DNA of 64,000 nt from Stappia taiwanensis (GCF_014635285.1 NZ_BMCR01000002.1:248001-312000), one strand, 5' to 3'; shown: positions 36,518 through 44,814, numbered from the stretch's first letter. Program-made: numbers and translations. The notes: a model not told the origin generated them from the sequence alone.

Positions 36518-37743
36518 GACGGGTCCATTTCTTTTTGCATGGCGCGTTCGAATGCGGCCAGCGTCATTTTTGGTTTTTGCAATCCCTTGTCGACGCGGAT
36601 CGCGATCGCGTCTTCATCCTTGCCCATGGTGCCCGATGTCAGCGGAATGCCGCCGCATTTGATGGCCACGGGGTCATTCGGGGAAATGTCGAACAGCAGG
36701 GTCTCGCCGACTTGAAGATCGAGCACCCGGCCAAGCGGCATGTGGGTCTCGTACAGCACCGCATCGATGTCGATTTCCGCGGCATAGATCTCGGTGGCCA
36801 GATGCCCCTCCCAGATCGGGTCGCGGCCGAACTTCTCGCCCATGAACATCTGCAGCAGCAGATCGCGGATCGGCTCCAGCGTCGCATAGGGCATCATGAT
36901 TTCGATCTTGCCGCCGCGATCCTCCATGTCGATGCGCAGCTCGACGAGGATGGCCGCATTGGCCGGGCGCGAAATCGCCGCGAAACGCGGGTTGGTCTCC
37001 AGGCGCTCCAGATTGAAATGCACAGGCGACAAGGGCGAGAACGCCATCTCCATGTCCTGCATGATCAGTTCGATCATCCGCCGCACGAGATTGGTCTCGA
37101 TGGTCGTGTAGGGCCGCCCCTCGACGCGCACCGCCGACATGCCACGGCCGCCGCCGAGCAGCACGTCGATGATCGAATAGATCAGGCTCGATTCCACCGT
37201 GCAAAGGCCAAAGCCGTCCCATTCCTCGGCCTTGAACACGCCGAGGATGGCCGGCAGCGGAATCGAGTTCAAATAGTCGCCGAACCGGACAGAAGAAATG
37301 GAATCGAGCGACACCTCCACATTGTCGGAGGTGAAGTTGCGCAAGGAGGTGGTGGTCAGCCGCACCAGCCGGTCGAACACGATCTCCAGCATCGGCAGAC
37401 GCTCGTAGGAGACCATTGCCGAGTTGATGAGCGCGCGAATGCCGCTCTGGTCGGCCGCAATCGTGTCTTCGATGTTGAAGCCGAGGAGATTGTCGATCTC
37501 CTCCTGGTTGAGGATACGGTCGGCGCCGCGCGTCGCGCTTTCAAGCTCCGGCTCGCTGTCATCGATCATCGCCGCCCATTGGGCAGCCATGTCGTCGCCG
37601 CCAGCGACGCCCTGCTCCTCCAGCGCCGCCCCCCAGGCGGCAGCCAGATCCTCGTCGTCCTCGTCCTCGCCGTCGCGCTGTTCAGCCAGCGCTTCGCCCC
37701 AGGCCTCGTCGATATTGCCAAGATCGTCTTCTTCGGCTGCCAT
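36514..37743 (-). CDS. fliM: Flagellar motor switch protein FliM with acidic Trp-repeat extension
   Basis: The protein is 409 residues against about 330 in enterics. The CheY-binding/FliN-type motif ILNQEEIDNLLGF lies at about residue 77 rather than at the N-terminus. Ahead of it is an acidic segment with three Trp-centred units: DEAWGEALAEQ, AAAWGAALEEQ and AAQWAAMIDDS (Trp 15, 37, 56). The core follows (YERLPMLEIVFDRLVR, LGGGRGMSAVRVEGRPYTTIE, NPRFAAISRPANAAI) and ends with the SpoA/FliN-like domain (LPLGRVLDLQVGET-like). The ATG at 37743 is 7 nt after the fliL stop. It controls the rotation switch at the C ring. Confidence 0.95.
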   Translation of the reverse strand: MAAEEDDLGNIDEAWGEALAEQRDGEDEDDEDLAAAWGAALEEQGVAGGDDMAAQWAAMIDDSEPELESATRGADRILNQEEIDNLLGFNIEDTIAADQSGIRALINSAMVSYERLPMLEIVFDRLVRLTTTSLRNFTSDNVEVSLDSISSVRFGDYLNSIPLPAILGVFKAEEWDGFGLCTVESSLIYSIIDVLLGGGRGMSAVRVEGRPYTTIETNLVRRMIELIMQDMEMAFSPLSPVHFNLERLETNPRFAAISRPANAAILVELRIDMEDRGGKIEIMMPYATLEPIRDLLLQMFMGEKFGRDPIWEGHLATEIYAAEIDIDAVLYETHMPLGRVLDLQVGETLLFDISPNDPVAIKCGGIPLTSGTMGKDEDAIAIRVDKGLQKPKMTLAAFERAMQKEMDPS

Positions 37744-37750
37744 CGGACAC

Positions 37751-38257
37751 CTACTGAACCAGGATTTCCTTGAACAGCACGCCATCGACGCGTGCCGGGT
37801 AAACCGCCGTGTTGATACGGCGCAAAAGCTCCTCCTTGAGCCGGAACAGGCCGGACGACCCTTCCAGATCCGCCGGCCGCAACTCCCTCAGATAGACCTG
37901 AAACGCATCGAGAATGCGCGGCAGGAACGGCTCGATCTGAGCGATGGCATCCCGGTCCTGAACCTCCAGCGCGATCCGCACCTTCAGGTAGGTCGCACGC
38001 CCGTCGGTCGACAGGTTCACCGTCATCTCGGGCAGATCGTAGAACACCACCGGGCGCTGCGCGGGCGCCGCCGGCTCCTCAGACGCCCGAGGCGCCGCAC
38101 CGCCACCGAAAATGTCGAGGACATACACCCCGGCACCGCCGGCGATCAGCAGCAGCACCACAGCCACGGCGATAAGGATCAGCTTCTTGCGACCACCGCC
38201 GCCAGCGCCTTCCTGCTCCTCGCCTTCGGCTTCGACCGCGTCCGCTTCGGCTGCCAT
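37751..38257 (-). CDS. fliL: Flagellar basal-body-associated protein FliL
   Basis: This 168-residue single-pass membrane protein has a cytoplasmic acidic start, a basic KK patch and a helix LILIAVAVVLLLIAGGAGVY at about 27-46. A periplasmic SPFH-like domain with FYDLPEMTVNLSTDGRATYLKV and a C-terminal YPARVDGVLFKEILVQ follow. FliL stabilises stators. It leads the fliL-fliM-DUF6468-motE unit; CtrA-like sites lie 60-86 nt upstream. Confidence 0.95.
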   Translation of the reverse strand: MAAEADAVEAEGEEQEGAGGGGRKKLILIAVAVVLLLIAGGAGVYVLDIFGGGAAPRASEEPAAPAQRPVVFYDLPEMTVNLSTDGRATYLKVRIALEVQDRDAIAQIEPFLPRILDAFQVYLRELRPADLEGSSGLFRLKEELLRRINTAVYPARVDGVLFKEILVQ

Positions 38258-38316
38258 TCCCTGCCCCTCATCCGCGCCGCCCTCGCGCGTAGATTAGTTT
38301 CTAAAGTCATAATGGT

Positions 38317-38343
38317 TAACCGTTCGTTACCAAATGGTTAACG
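38317..38343. promoter_or_regulatory. CtrA-type boxes in the fliL/flgF divergent promoter
   Basis: TTAACCGTTCGTTAC (38317-38331) fits TTAA-N7-TTAA with one mismatch. ATGGTTAAC occurs twice (38313-38321 and 38335-38343), the reverse of the CtrA half-site TTAACCAT. They lie about 60 nt from the fliL start. Confidence 0.7.
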
Positions 38344-38454
38344 GATTGCAGAACGCGGCAAGTTTTGCCGGGCGGAAACTTCTGCGGCCCATTTCTTCCC
38401 ACTTTTTTGCCATTCAGGATAGGGCATCCTCAATGTTTTCAACGAGATAGAAAC

Positions 38455-38470
38455 TGGCACGGTCCGTGCT
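38455..38470 (+). promoter_or_regulatory. Sigma-54 promoter for flgF operon
   Basis: TGGCACGGTCCGTGCT has the invariant GG (38456-38457) and GC (38468-38469) separated by exactly 10 nt. It agrees with TGGCACG-N4-TTGCW at all but one position. It lies 66 nt upstream of the flgF start, suggesting RpoN-dependent class III-type expression. Confidence 0.78.
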
Positions 38471-38535
38471 TCATGGTTAACGAGCGTCCGATCTGGGGAG
38501 ATGGGCGCTCGCTGGGGAGCATAGGAACGGACACG

Positions 38536-39273
38536 ATGGAGAATTCCTTGCTGATCGGGTTGTCGCGTCAGACAGCCCTACGCAATCAATTGAACGTGGT
38601 GGCGAACAATCTCGCCAACATGAACACCACCGGATACAAGGCCCAGCGCCTGATGTTCGAGGAATATCTGATGCCTGTCGCGGAAGCCACGAGCTTCCAG
38701 GAGCAGGATCAGAACTATTCCTACGTGCTGGACTACGGTGCGTCGTCGAATTTCGACGCAGGCGCCACGACCATGACCGGAAACACCTTCGACGTTGCCC
38801 TGGGAAGCGAAGGCTGGTTCGCGATCCAGACGCCGGACGGTGAGAAATACACACGCAACGGCGCCTTTCACCTCGATTCCACGGGGCAGCTGGTGACCGC
38901 CGATGGCCGCCCGGTTCTTGGCGAAGCCGGCCCGCTGACGTTCGGAACCGAGGATGCGGACATCACCATCGCCGAGGATGGCACCATCTCCAGTGCGCTC
39001 GGCGTGCGCGGCCGGCTCAAGGTCGTGCAATTTGCGAATCCGCAGACCCTGACCCGGATCGGCGACAATCTGTTCGCCGGCAACGATCCGCTGCCGGCCG
39101 ATGACATTCGCGTCGTTCAGGGCGCGATCGAGCGTTCCAACGTCCAGGGCGTGACCGAGGTGACCCGGATGATCGAGATCACCCGCAACTACACCACCGT
39201 TTCGAAGATGATGGCGGATGGCGACGAGCTGCTGAAAAAAGCCATCGACCGGCTCGGCTCGGTTCAGGCCTGA
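38536..39273 (+). CDS. flgF: Flagellar rod protein FlgF
   Basis: This is a 245-residue proximal-rod protein. The N-terminal NQLNVVANNLANMNTTGYKA is the rod/hook motif. The middle contains FDVALGSEGWFAIQTPDGEK and YTRNGAFHLDSTGQLVTADG. The C-terminus EVTRMIEITRNYTTVSKMMA forms the axial helix. The ATG at 38536 begins the family N-terminus; the frame is open earlier, but that part looks non-coding. It is first in flgF-flgG-flgA-flgH. Confidence 0.95.
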   Translation: MENSLLIGLSRQTALRNQLNVVANNLANMNTTGYKAQRLMFEEYLMPVAEATSFQEQDQNYSYVLDYGASSNFDAGATTMTGNTFDVALGSEGWFAIQTPDGEKYTRNGAFHLDSTGQLVTADGRPVLGEAGPLTFGTEDADITIAEDGTISSALGVRGRLKVVQFANPQTLTRIGDNLFAGNDPLPADDIRVVQGAIERSNVQGVTEVTRMIEITRNYTTVSKMMADGDELLKKAIDRLGSVQA

Positions 39274-39295
39274 GCGGCGAAAAGGAGAGTTTCAG

Positions 39296-40078
39296 ATGAA
39301 GGCACTTCACATCGCCGCGACCGGAATGCGGGCGCAGGAACTGAACGTCGAGGTCATCTCGAACAACGTCGCCAACATGCGCACCACCGGCTACAAGCGC
39401 CAGCGCGCCGACTTCCAGGATCTGCTCTACCAGAACCTGCGCCGGATGGGCACCACCTCCTCCGCCTCGGGCACCATCGTGCCCACCGGCGTGCAGATCG
39501 GCTCCGGCGTGAAGACCGCCGCGACCGCGCGCATCATGAGCCAGGGCAACGTCGCCCCGACCGGCAAGGAACTGGACGTCGCCGTGCGCGGCGAAGGCTT
39601 CTTCCAGATCGACCTGCCCGATGGCGGCACCGCCTACACCCGCGACGGCTCGTTCGAGCGCGATGCCAACGGTCAACTCGTGACCATCGACGGCTACACG
39701 GTACAGCCGGGCATCGTCATTCCCGAGGACGCCCGCGACATCACCATCAGCGCCGTCGGCGAGGTTCAGGTGCTTGACGCCAACAATGCCATTCAGGTGC
39801 TGGGCCAGTTGCAGATCGCCCGCTTCGTCAACAAGTCGGGCCTTGAGGCCATCGGCGACAACCTGTTCCTGGAAACCGAATCCAGCGGCGCCGCCGTGGT
39901 CGGCAACCCGGGCGATGCCGGCTTCGGCGACCTGATGCAGAAGCATCTGGAAATGGCCAACGTTGAGGCGGTCGGCGAGATTTCCGATCTGATCGCCGCC
40001 CAGCGTGCCTACGAGATGAACTCGCGCATCATCAAGGCCGCCGACGAGATGTCGGCCACCACCTCGAACCTGCGCTGA
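39296..40078 (+). CDS. flgG: Flagellar distal rod protein FlgG
   Basis: This 260-residue distal-rod protein contains the motif VISNNVANMRTTGYKRQRAD, the characteristic GVQIGSGVKTAATARI and the C-terminal helix EISDLIAAQRAYEMNSRIIK. Its length matches FlgG exactly. A strong GGAGAG site precedes the ATG, 22 nt after flgF. Confidence 0.97.
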   Translation: MKALHIAATGMRAQELNVEVISNNVANMRTTGYKRQRADFQDLLYQNLRRMGTTSSASGTIVPTGVQIGSGVKTAATARIMSQGNVAPTGKELDVAVRGEGFFQIDLPDGGTAYTRDGSFERDANGQLVTIDGYTVQPGIVIPEDARDITISAVGEVQVLDANNAIQVLGQLQIARFVNKSGLEAIGDNLFLETESSGAAVVGNPGDAGFGDLMQKHLEMANVEAVGEISDLIAAQRAYEMNSRIIKAADEMSATTSNLR

Positions 40079-40106
40079 CGCCAGAATGACCCGGAAGGCG
40101 AAGCCC

Positions 40107-41078
40107 ATGTCGTTCACACGGACAGTTCTTGCCCTGTCGCTGCTGCTGTCGGCCACGCTGCCAGCCGTTGCCGCCGGCGCGCTGCGCTCCGAGGTTCAGG
40201 TGGCCGCCGCCATCGTCACCCTGGGCGACTTTTACCCCGACGCCGGCCCGCTGGCCGCAACCCCCTTGTTCCGCGCCCCCGATCTCGGCACCCGGGGGAC
40301 GGTCCCCGCCGCCATGGTCGCCGAGCGCGCCCGCGCCGCCGGCTATGCGGCGGCCGGCACCGACGGCTTGCGTCAGGTCACGGTGGAGCGTCTCGCGGTC
40401 ACCATCGGCACCTCCGAGCTGGAAACCGCGATCCGCGCGGCTCTGGTCGAGCGCCATCCGCAGCTTGACCCAGAGGCGCTGGAGATCACCTTCACCGGCA
40501 CCCCGGAGATGATCCGCGCCGATGCCTCGATCCCCGATCCGCTACGCGTCACCGCCATCAACTGGCACCCCGCCTCCGGCCGCCTCAGCGCGCGGCTGCA
40601 GATCCACACCGGCACCCGGCTCGAAAGCCGCCAGGTCACCGGCACGGCGACGGAAATGGCCACGGTCTTTGCCGCCGCCGCACCGCTGGACCGGGGCGCC
40701 ATCGTCACCGCCGCCGACCTGAAGCCGCACCGCATTCCCCGCAACCGGCTGACCGGCCAGCAAGTGGCCGACATGGCCGCCATCGCCGGCTTGGCCGCAC
40801 GGCGCAGCATTCGCCCCGGCCGGCCGCTGATGAAGACCGACTTCGAAGAGCCGACCCTGGTTCGGCGCGGCGACAAGGTCACCCTCTACTACCGCGTCGC
40901 CGGCATGACCCTGACGACCATCGGACAGGCACTGGCCAACGGCACCGATGGGGACGTGATCGACGTTCTCAACCTTCAATCCCGCCGGACCGTTTCCGGC
41001 ACCGTCAAGGCGCGCGGCCAGGTCGAGGTCGGCCTTGCCCGCCACCGCATGGCACAGCTTCAGGAGACGATCCGATGA
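40107..41078 (+). CDS. flgA: Flagellar P-ring assembly chaperone FlgA
   Basis: This 323-residue periplasmic chaperone has a signal peptide (LALSLLLSATLPAVAAG). It ends with an SAF-type beta-clip domain: APLDRGAIVTAADLKPHRIP, LAARRSIRPGRPLMKTD and LVRRGDKVTLYYRVAGMTLT. The ATG at 40107 has GGAAGG upstream at good spacing, whereas the ATG at 40086 does not. It precedes flgH (4-nt overlap) and would assist the FlgI P ring encoded at 44998. Confidence 0.93.
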   Translation: MSFTRTVLALSLLLSATLPAVAAGALRSEVQVAAAIVTLGDFYPDAGPLAATPLFRAPDLGTRGTVPAAMVAERARAAGYAAAGTDGLRQVTVERLAVTIGTSELETAIRAALVERHPQLDPEALEITFTGTPEMIRADASIPDPLRVTAINWHPASGRLSARLQIHTGTRLESRQVTGTATEMATVFAAAAPLDRGAIVTAADLKPHRIPRNRLTGQQVADMAAIAGLAARRSIRPGRPLMKTDFEEPTLVRRGDKVTLYYRVAGMTLTTIGQALANGTDGDVIDVLNLQSRRTVSGTVKARGQVEVGLARHRMAQLQETIR

Positions 41079-41827
41079 ACGGGAGCGCCCGCTACACCAA
41101 GCCGCTGCTGGCTGTGACCCTCGCACTTGTCACCGCCGGCTGCGGCGCCGCCGACCGGCTGTCCCAGGTCGGCAAGGCTCCGGCCCTGTCAGCGATCCAG
41201 GACCCGACGACCACCCCCGGCTACCGTCCGGTGCAGATGCCCATGCCGACGCCGCAATCAGTGCATTACAACTCCAATTCGCTCTGGCGGTCCGGCGCTC
41301 GCGCCTTCTTCAAGGACCAGCGCGCCGCGCGGGTCGGCGATATCCTCACCGTTCTGGTGACCATCTCCGACAAGGCCGAGTTCGACAACGAGACCGAGCG
41401 CAATCGGGTCGGCAGCGATTCCAGCGGGACCGGCGGTGCCGTGGGCGCGGCGATCAACACCCTGTTCCTGCCCGCCGGGACCGCTTCGGAAAACCTCGTC
41501 ACCAGTTCCGGCACGTCCACCTTCAAGGGCAAGGGCAAGGTTGACCGTGAGGAAAAGCTGAAGACCAAGGTCGCCGCGGTGGTCACCCAGTCGCTGCCGA
41601 ACGGCAACCTGGTGATCGAGGGACGTCAGGAAATTCGGGTGAACTTCGAGGTGCGTGAGTTGATCGTCGCCGGCGTTGTCCGGCCAGAGGACATTTCGGC
41701 CAACAACACCATCGAAAGCGCCAAGATCGCCGAGGCACGGATCGGCTACGGCGGACGCGGCCAGATCACCGATGTGCAGCAGCCGCGCTACGGCAGCCAG
41801 GTGCTCGATATCGTCTTACCCTTCTAG
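41075..41827 (+). CDS. flgH: Flagellar L-ring lipoprotein FlgH
   Basis: This 250-residue outer-membrane L-ring protein has a lipoprotein signal with lipobox VTAGC (Cys about 23). Conserved blocks are SLWRSGARAFFKDQRAARVG, then DILTVLVTISDKAEFDNETE, and the C-terminal NNTIESAKIAEARIGYGGRG. It overlaps flgA by 4 nt (ATGA). A hairpin follows at 42004-42040. Confidence 0.97.
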   Translation: MNGSARYTKPLLAVTLALVTAGCGAADRLSQVGKAPALSAIQDPTTTPGYRPVQMPMPTPQSVHYNSNSLWRSGARAFFKDQRAARVGDILTVLVTISDKAEFDNETERNRVGSDSSGTGGAVGAAINTLFLPAGTASENLVTSSGTSTFKGKGKVDREEKLKTKVAAVVTQSLPNGNLVIEGRQEIRVNFEVRELIVAGVVRPEDISANNTIESAKIAEARIGYGGRGQITDVQQPRYGSQVLDIVLPF

Positions 41828-42003
41828 GCGCAGCTTCCTCACCATTCCGCGCGGGCAAAAGCCCGTGCGGGGGCACGTCAGCACCAGACAGAAAAGGCTA
41901 CGTCCGGCCTCCCCCGGCCATCCCGTCTCGCCCGCCTCTCCCCGGCGAAGGCAAGACGTTCTCTCCCCAGCCGTTCCAACGCTCCCCAGGCGTGAACGGT
42001 GAG

Positions 42004-42040
42004 CGGGCACGGCCCAATGCTCCCCGGCAGGCCGTGCCCG
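42004..42040 (+). terminator. Hairpin downstream of flgH
   Basis: A perfect 11-bp stem (42004-42014 and 42030-42040, CGGGCACGGCC) with a 15-nt loop is followed by TTTCAGCTTT. A weaker hairpin at 41847-41870 lies closer to flgH and lacks a T-run. The 297-nt gap to the convergent HD-GYP gene contains no gene. Confidence 0.6.
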
Positions 42041-42124
42041 TTTCAGCTTTCCACCGGCCCCAGACCAACCTGGAGATACATCACAAGGAACCAACCAAGC
42101 CCCCGCCGATCACCCCTGTCCCTG

Positions 42125-43279
42125 TCAGGCAACCTCGCCCAGCGGGTGACGCCGATAGGTGAGGCATCCTTCAGCGGTCACGGAACGCGCCGGCTCCGGC
42201 GCCTTCGAGACCGCGAACACCGGCTCCAGCACCAGCCCGCGAAACGCCCGCAACAAAGGCTGATCGAGTTTGTCCCGCATCTGCATCAGGTGGCCGATTG
42301 CCATGCGCGCCGTCATCGGCTCCTTGTAGGCACGCCGTTCCGTAAGCGCCGCGAAAATGTCAACGATGGTCAGGAGCCGCACCAGCGGCGAGATCGTGTC
42401 GCCTGAGATGCCATTCGGGTAACCGCTGCCGTCGAGATATTCGTGATGGCAGAGCGCCGCCTCGATCACCTGCCGGTCCACGCCTTGCTCGCGCGCGAGC
42501 GCCTTCGCACCGCGTTCCGGATGACAGGCGATCTGCGCCCGCTCCGCTTCCGTCAACGGACCGTCCTTTTCCAGAACCGAGATCGGGATGAACAACTTGC
42601 CGACATCATGAAGAAGGCCTGCCTGGGCCAGAAGCAGAAGATCCACGCGCGGCAGACCGAGGTAGCGCCCGAACGCGACGGCGGTGCCCGCGACGTTCAT
42701 CATGTGGCGGCAAGTCTGTCCGTGATGCAGCTCAATCGCCTTCAACCAGCGGGCAAACCCCTCGTCTTCCACCGCATCGCAAATACTGGCCGCGCTCTGG
42801 TCCAGAGCCGCCATCGGCAGTGGTTTTTTCCCGCGCATCGCCGAACAGAGCCGCCGATGCAGCAGATCACTCTGCTTGATCGCCGAGGCAATCTGCCGGG
42901 AACAGGTCTCCAGTTGCCGGTCCAGTTCCTGCTCCAGTACCGCCGCGACCGCAGCCACGACATCGGCCTCACGGCTACGCGGGTCGAAAATGCGTTCGAT
43001 GCCGATGGAGTTCGCCTGGACCTGCGCCGTGCGCCCGGTGTCCGGCGATAGAAAGATCGTCTGTTCCCGCAGGCGCACGCCCCCGGCCAGCCGCTCCAGG
43101 CGCCTCACCTCTTCCGCGGACCCAAGACAAGAATGCACGACCAGACATGTCGCGCGCGTGAGGTCCTCGGGCCCGACCTCCGCGAAGGGCACCGATCGCA
43201 CGCTGAACATGGACCAGAGTGTCCTGAAAACCGGGACCTTCTCAAGCTTTGCATCGAAGATCAAAAGAACATCCCGCAT
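42125..43279 (-). CDS. HD-GYP-domain cyclic-di-GMP phosphodiesterase
   Basis: The protein is 384 residues. An N-terminal divergent receiver-like part (about 1-120) lacks a clear phospho-acceptor Asp. The C-terminal HD-GYP domain appears complete: ELHHGQTCRHMMNVA, the HD dyad in LLHDVGKLFIPISVLEKDG, HPERGAKAL, and HHEYLDGSGYPNGIS. It continues with LTIVDIFAALTERRAYKE. The intact GYP and metal ligands predict hydrolysis of c-di-GMP, linking motility to second-messenger control. GGGGG lies before the ATG. It is flanked by flgH and dksA inside the flagellar region. Confidence 0.9.
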   Translation of the reverse strand: MRDVLLIFDAKLEKVPVFRTLWSMFSVRSVPFAEVGPEDLTRATCLVVHSCLGSAEEVRRLERLAGGVRLREQTIFLSPDTGRTAQVQANSIGIERIFDPRSREADVVAAVAAVLEQELDRQLETCSRQIASAIKQSDLLHRRLCSAMRGKKPLPMAALDQSAASICDAVEDEGFARWLKAIELHHGQTCRHMMNVAGTAVAFGRYLGLPRVDLLLLAQAGLLHDVGKLFIPISVLEKDGPLTEAERAQIACHPERGAKALAREQGVDRQVIEAALCHHEYLDGSGYPNGISGDTISPLVRLLTIVDIFAALTERRAYKEPMTARMAIGHLMQMRDKLDQPLLRAFRGLVLEPVFAVSKAPEPARSVTAEGCLTYRRHPLGEVA

Positions 43280-43724
43280 CGCACCCCCAGATCAAAATTT
43301 TTATAGATTCAAAATCTCTACCAACTGGTGATATTCCCCTTCAAAAAAGAGCACAGCACTCTTCTCAAAAGTTTAATCGACTGAACCGCTTTTTTTCGAA
43401 GTCCGGATTACCCTCGCGCGCGACCGCATACGTCCCGAAGGAAGACCTGCGCCGCCGTTTTCCTGCCTGCAGACATGAAAGCCTCCACGGCCCTCCGATC
43501 CGGGCACAACAGACGTCCGGGCACAAAAAAAGCCCGACTTGCCGGGCTGTGCGTTGTGACAGGTTTTTCAGGGGAATCCGGTACGCAAGAGCGCGCAGGT
43601 CCGGGAGCGTCGAGGCATCCCCCGTTTTGAGGGCCGAGCGAACTCAGCTCCCCGGGCTGTCCCGCAGAGGAGCCAAAGCGCAAGGCTCACGGCCAGCCCG
43701 CTGACGCGGGCCGGCCACGTGGCT
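43280..43724. other. Intergenic region between HD-GYP gene and dksA
   Basis: These 445 bases include an AT-rich part (43290-43400) that likely carries the HD-GYP promoter and a hairpin terminator (43524-43548) for dksA. Short open frames exist, but none has a ribosome binding site or protein-like composition. Confidence 0.5.
43524..43548 (-). terminator. Rho-independent terminator downstream of dksA
   Basis: On the minus strand AGCCCG-N6-CGGGCT is followed directly by a run of seven T. It lies about 180 nt beyond the dksA stop codon, so it may end a longer transcript. Confidence 0.7.
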
Positions 43725-44141
43725 TCAATCGTCCCGATAGACCTTTTCCCGCCGCTCATGCGCCTCTTGCGCTTCCAGCGACAGGGTCGCGATCGGTCGT
43801 GCCTCAAGCCGCTTCAGAGAAATCGGCTCTCCGGTTTCGACGCAATATCCGTACGACCCATCGGCGATGCGGTCCAACGCGGAATCGATCTTGGCAATCA
43901 GCTTGCGCTGGCGATCACGCGCGCGCAGCTCGATCGAGCGATCGGTTTCCGACGACGCCCGGTCCGCAAGGTCCGGATGGTTCTGGTTCTCCTCCTGCAG
44001 GTTCGCCAGCGTCTCGCGCGACTCCTGAAGCAGGTCGTCCTTCCACTTCAGAAGTTTGTTCCGAAAATACTCCCGCTGACGCTCGTTCATGAACACTTCG
44101 TCCTCGGTCGGACGATACTCGGCATCCAGCTCAACCGACAT
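43725..44141 (-). CDS. dksA: RNA polymerase-binding transcription factor DksA (zinc-less type)
   Basis: This 138-residue protein binds the RNA polymerase secondary channel with ppGpp. The coiled-coil part (FRNKLLKWKDDLLQESRE) and the tip region are normal, as is DRASSETDRSIELRARDRQR. The C-terminal zinc finger, usually four cysteines, keeps only one: YCVETGEPISLKRLEARPIA, then TLSLEAQEAHERR. This Cys-poor pattern is known from alphaproteobacteria and from zinc-independent DksA2. A good sigma-70 promoter lies upstream. Its place among flagellar genes is conserved in several relatives. Confidence 0.95.
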   Translation of the reverse strand: MSVELDAEYRPTEDEVFMNERQREYFRNKLLKWKDDLLQESRETLANLQEENQNHPDLADRASSETDRSIELRARDRQRKLIAKIDSALDRIADGSYGYCVETGEPISLKRLEARPIATLSLEAQEAHERREKVYRDD

Positions 44142-44179
44142 AATCTGCTCCGGCTCCCACTCCCTAACAGGCCGGGCGG

Positions 44180-44208
44180 AATATAGCGGGAGTGTGCCCG
44201 CTCGACAA
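44180..44208 (-). promoter_or_regulatory. Sigma-70-type promoter of dksA
   Basis: On the minus strand TTGTCG (44208-44203) and TATATT (44185-44180) are separated by exactly 17 nt. The -10 lies 38 nt upstream of the dksA start. Confidence 0.65.
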
Positions 44209-44249
44209 TGTTGCCTTTGCGGAAAATGCGGTCAATTTTCGCCTATATT

Positions 44250-44270
44250 TTTCATGTAGTTATCATGAAA
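44250..44270. repeat. Short inverted repeat upstream of dksA
   Basis: TTTCATG (44250-44256) and CATGAAA (44264-44270) form a 7-bp palindrome around 7 nt. It lies between the fliX stop and the dksA -35 element and could be an operator or weak terminator. Confidence 0.4.
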
Positions 44271-44322
44271 CTGCACGGTTTCGCGCCAAGCGGGCCCCGC
44301 CCCGGGCGTCTGCACCACCCCT

Positions 44323-44742
44323 TCAACCGGGGAAATGACCGAGCTTTGCGAGCTCCACCCTGGCGCGCAATTCGATCTCCTCGACGATGGCGTCGAGGGC
44401 CGCGTCGCCGCTCGGCTTGCGCCGCTCCAGCAGACCTGCGAGCCGCTGCAGACGCTCCGATGAAATCCGTCCGCCGAGCAGATCCGCCTTCACCGCCTCC
44501 AACGTATCGAGCAGATCGTGACCGCGAGCGAAGGCCTGGCGGCGTCCCACCAACGGGTCCTCCACCTCCTGCAGCGCGAGGAGGGCGTCGAGCCCGGCGA
44601 TTCCGGCCGCCGCGCCGCCACTTGCCGCAGCGCTAGCCTCTTCCTGCTGATGAAGGTCGAAGCCGCTCCCGCTTCCCCCGACGCGCTTCTTGTTCGCGCG
44701 TCCCGCGACGCCGGATGTGGGGGTGTATCCTGTGATTCTCAT
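44323..44742 (-). CDS. fliX: Flagellar assembly regulator FliX
   Basis: This 139-residue protein starts MRITGYTPTSGVAG. It has a flexible Gly/Ser part to about residue 50 and then the helical FliX core: GLDALLALQEVEDPLVGRRQ, FARGHDLLDTLEAVKADLLG and LQRLAGLLERRKPSGD. In Caulobacter FliX couples early flagellar assembly to the sigma-54 activator FlbD. It is divergent from flgI, the classical arrangement. A longer in-frame opening upstream overlaps flgI on the other strand and is not coding. The ribosome binding site is weak. Confidence 0.93.
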   Translation of the reverse strand: MRITGYTPTSGVAGRANKKRVGGSGSGFDLHQQEEASAAASGGAAAGIAGLDALLALQEVEDPLVGRRQAFARGHDLLDTLEAVKADLLGGRISSERLQRLAGLLERRKPSGDAALDAIVEEIELRARVELAKLGHFPG

Positions 44743-44798
44743 GATCTGAACCGGCCTTTGAGGAGGGCATCTTCCGCCTGTAGGATTTTCCCGCTTGG

Positions 44799-44814
44799 TA
44801 AACGAAACGTTAAC
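44799..44814. promoter_or_regulatory. Degenerate CtrA-type box in fliX/flgI promoter
   Basis: TAAACGAAACGTTAAC fits TTAA-N7-TTAAC with one mismatch in the left half. It lies 57 nt upstream of the fliX start. Confidence 0.45.

Noticed and set aside
41847-41870. Main terminator of flgH
   Set aside because: The stem has a mismatch and no T-run; the hairpin at 42004-42040 is stronger.
43408-43683. Small minus-strand gene between the HD-GYP gene and dksA
   Set aside because: No ribosome binding site, composition unlike a protein, and the dksA terminator lies inside it.
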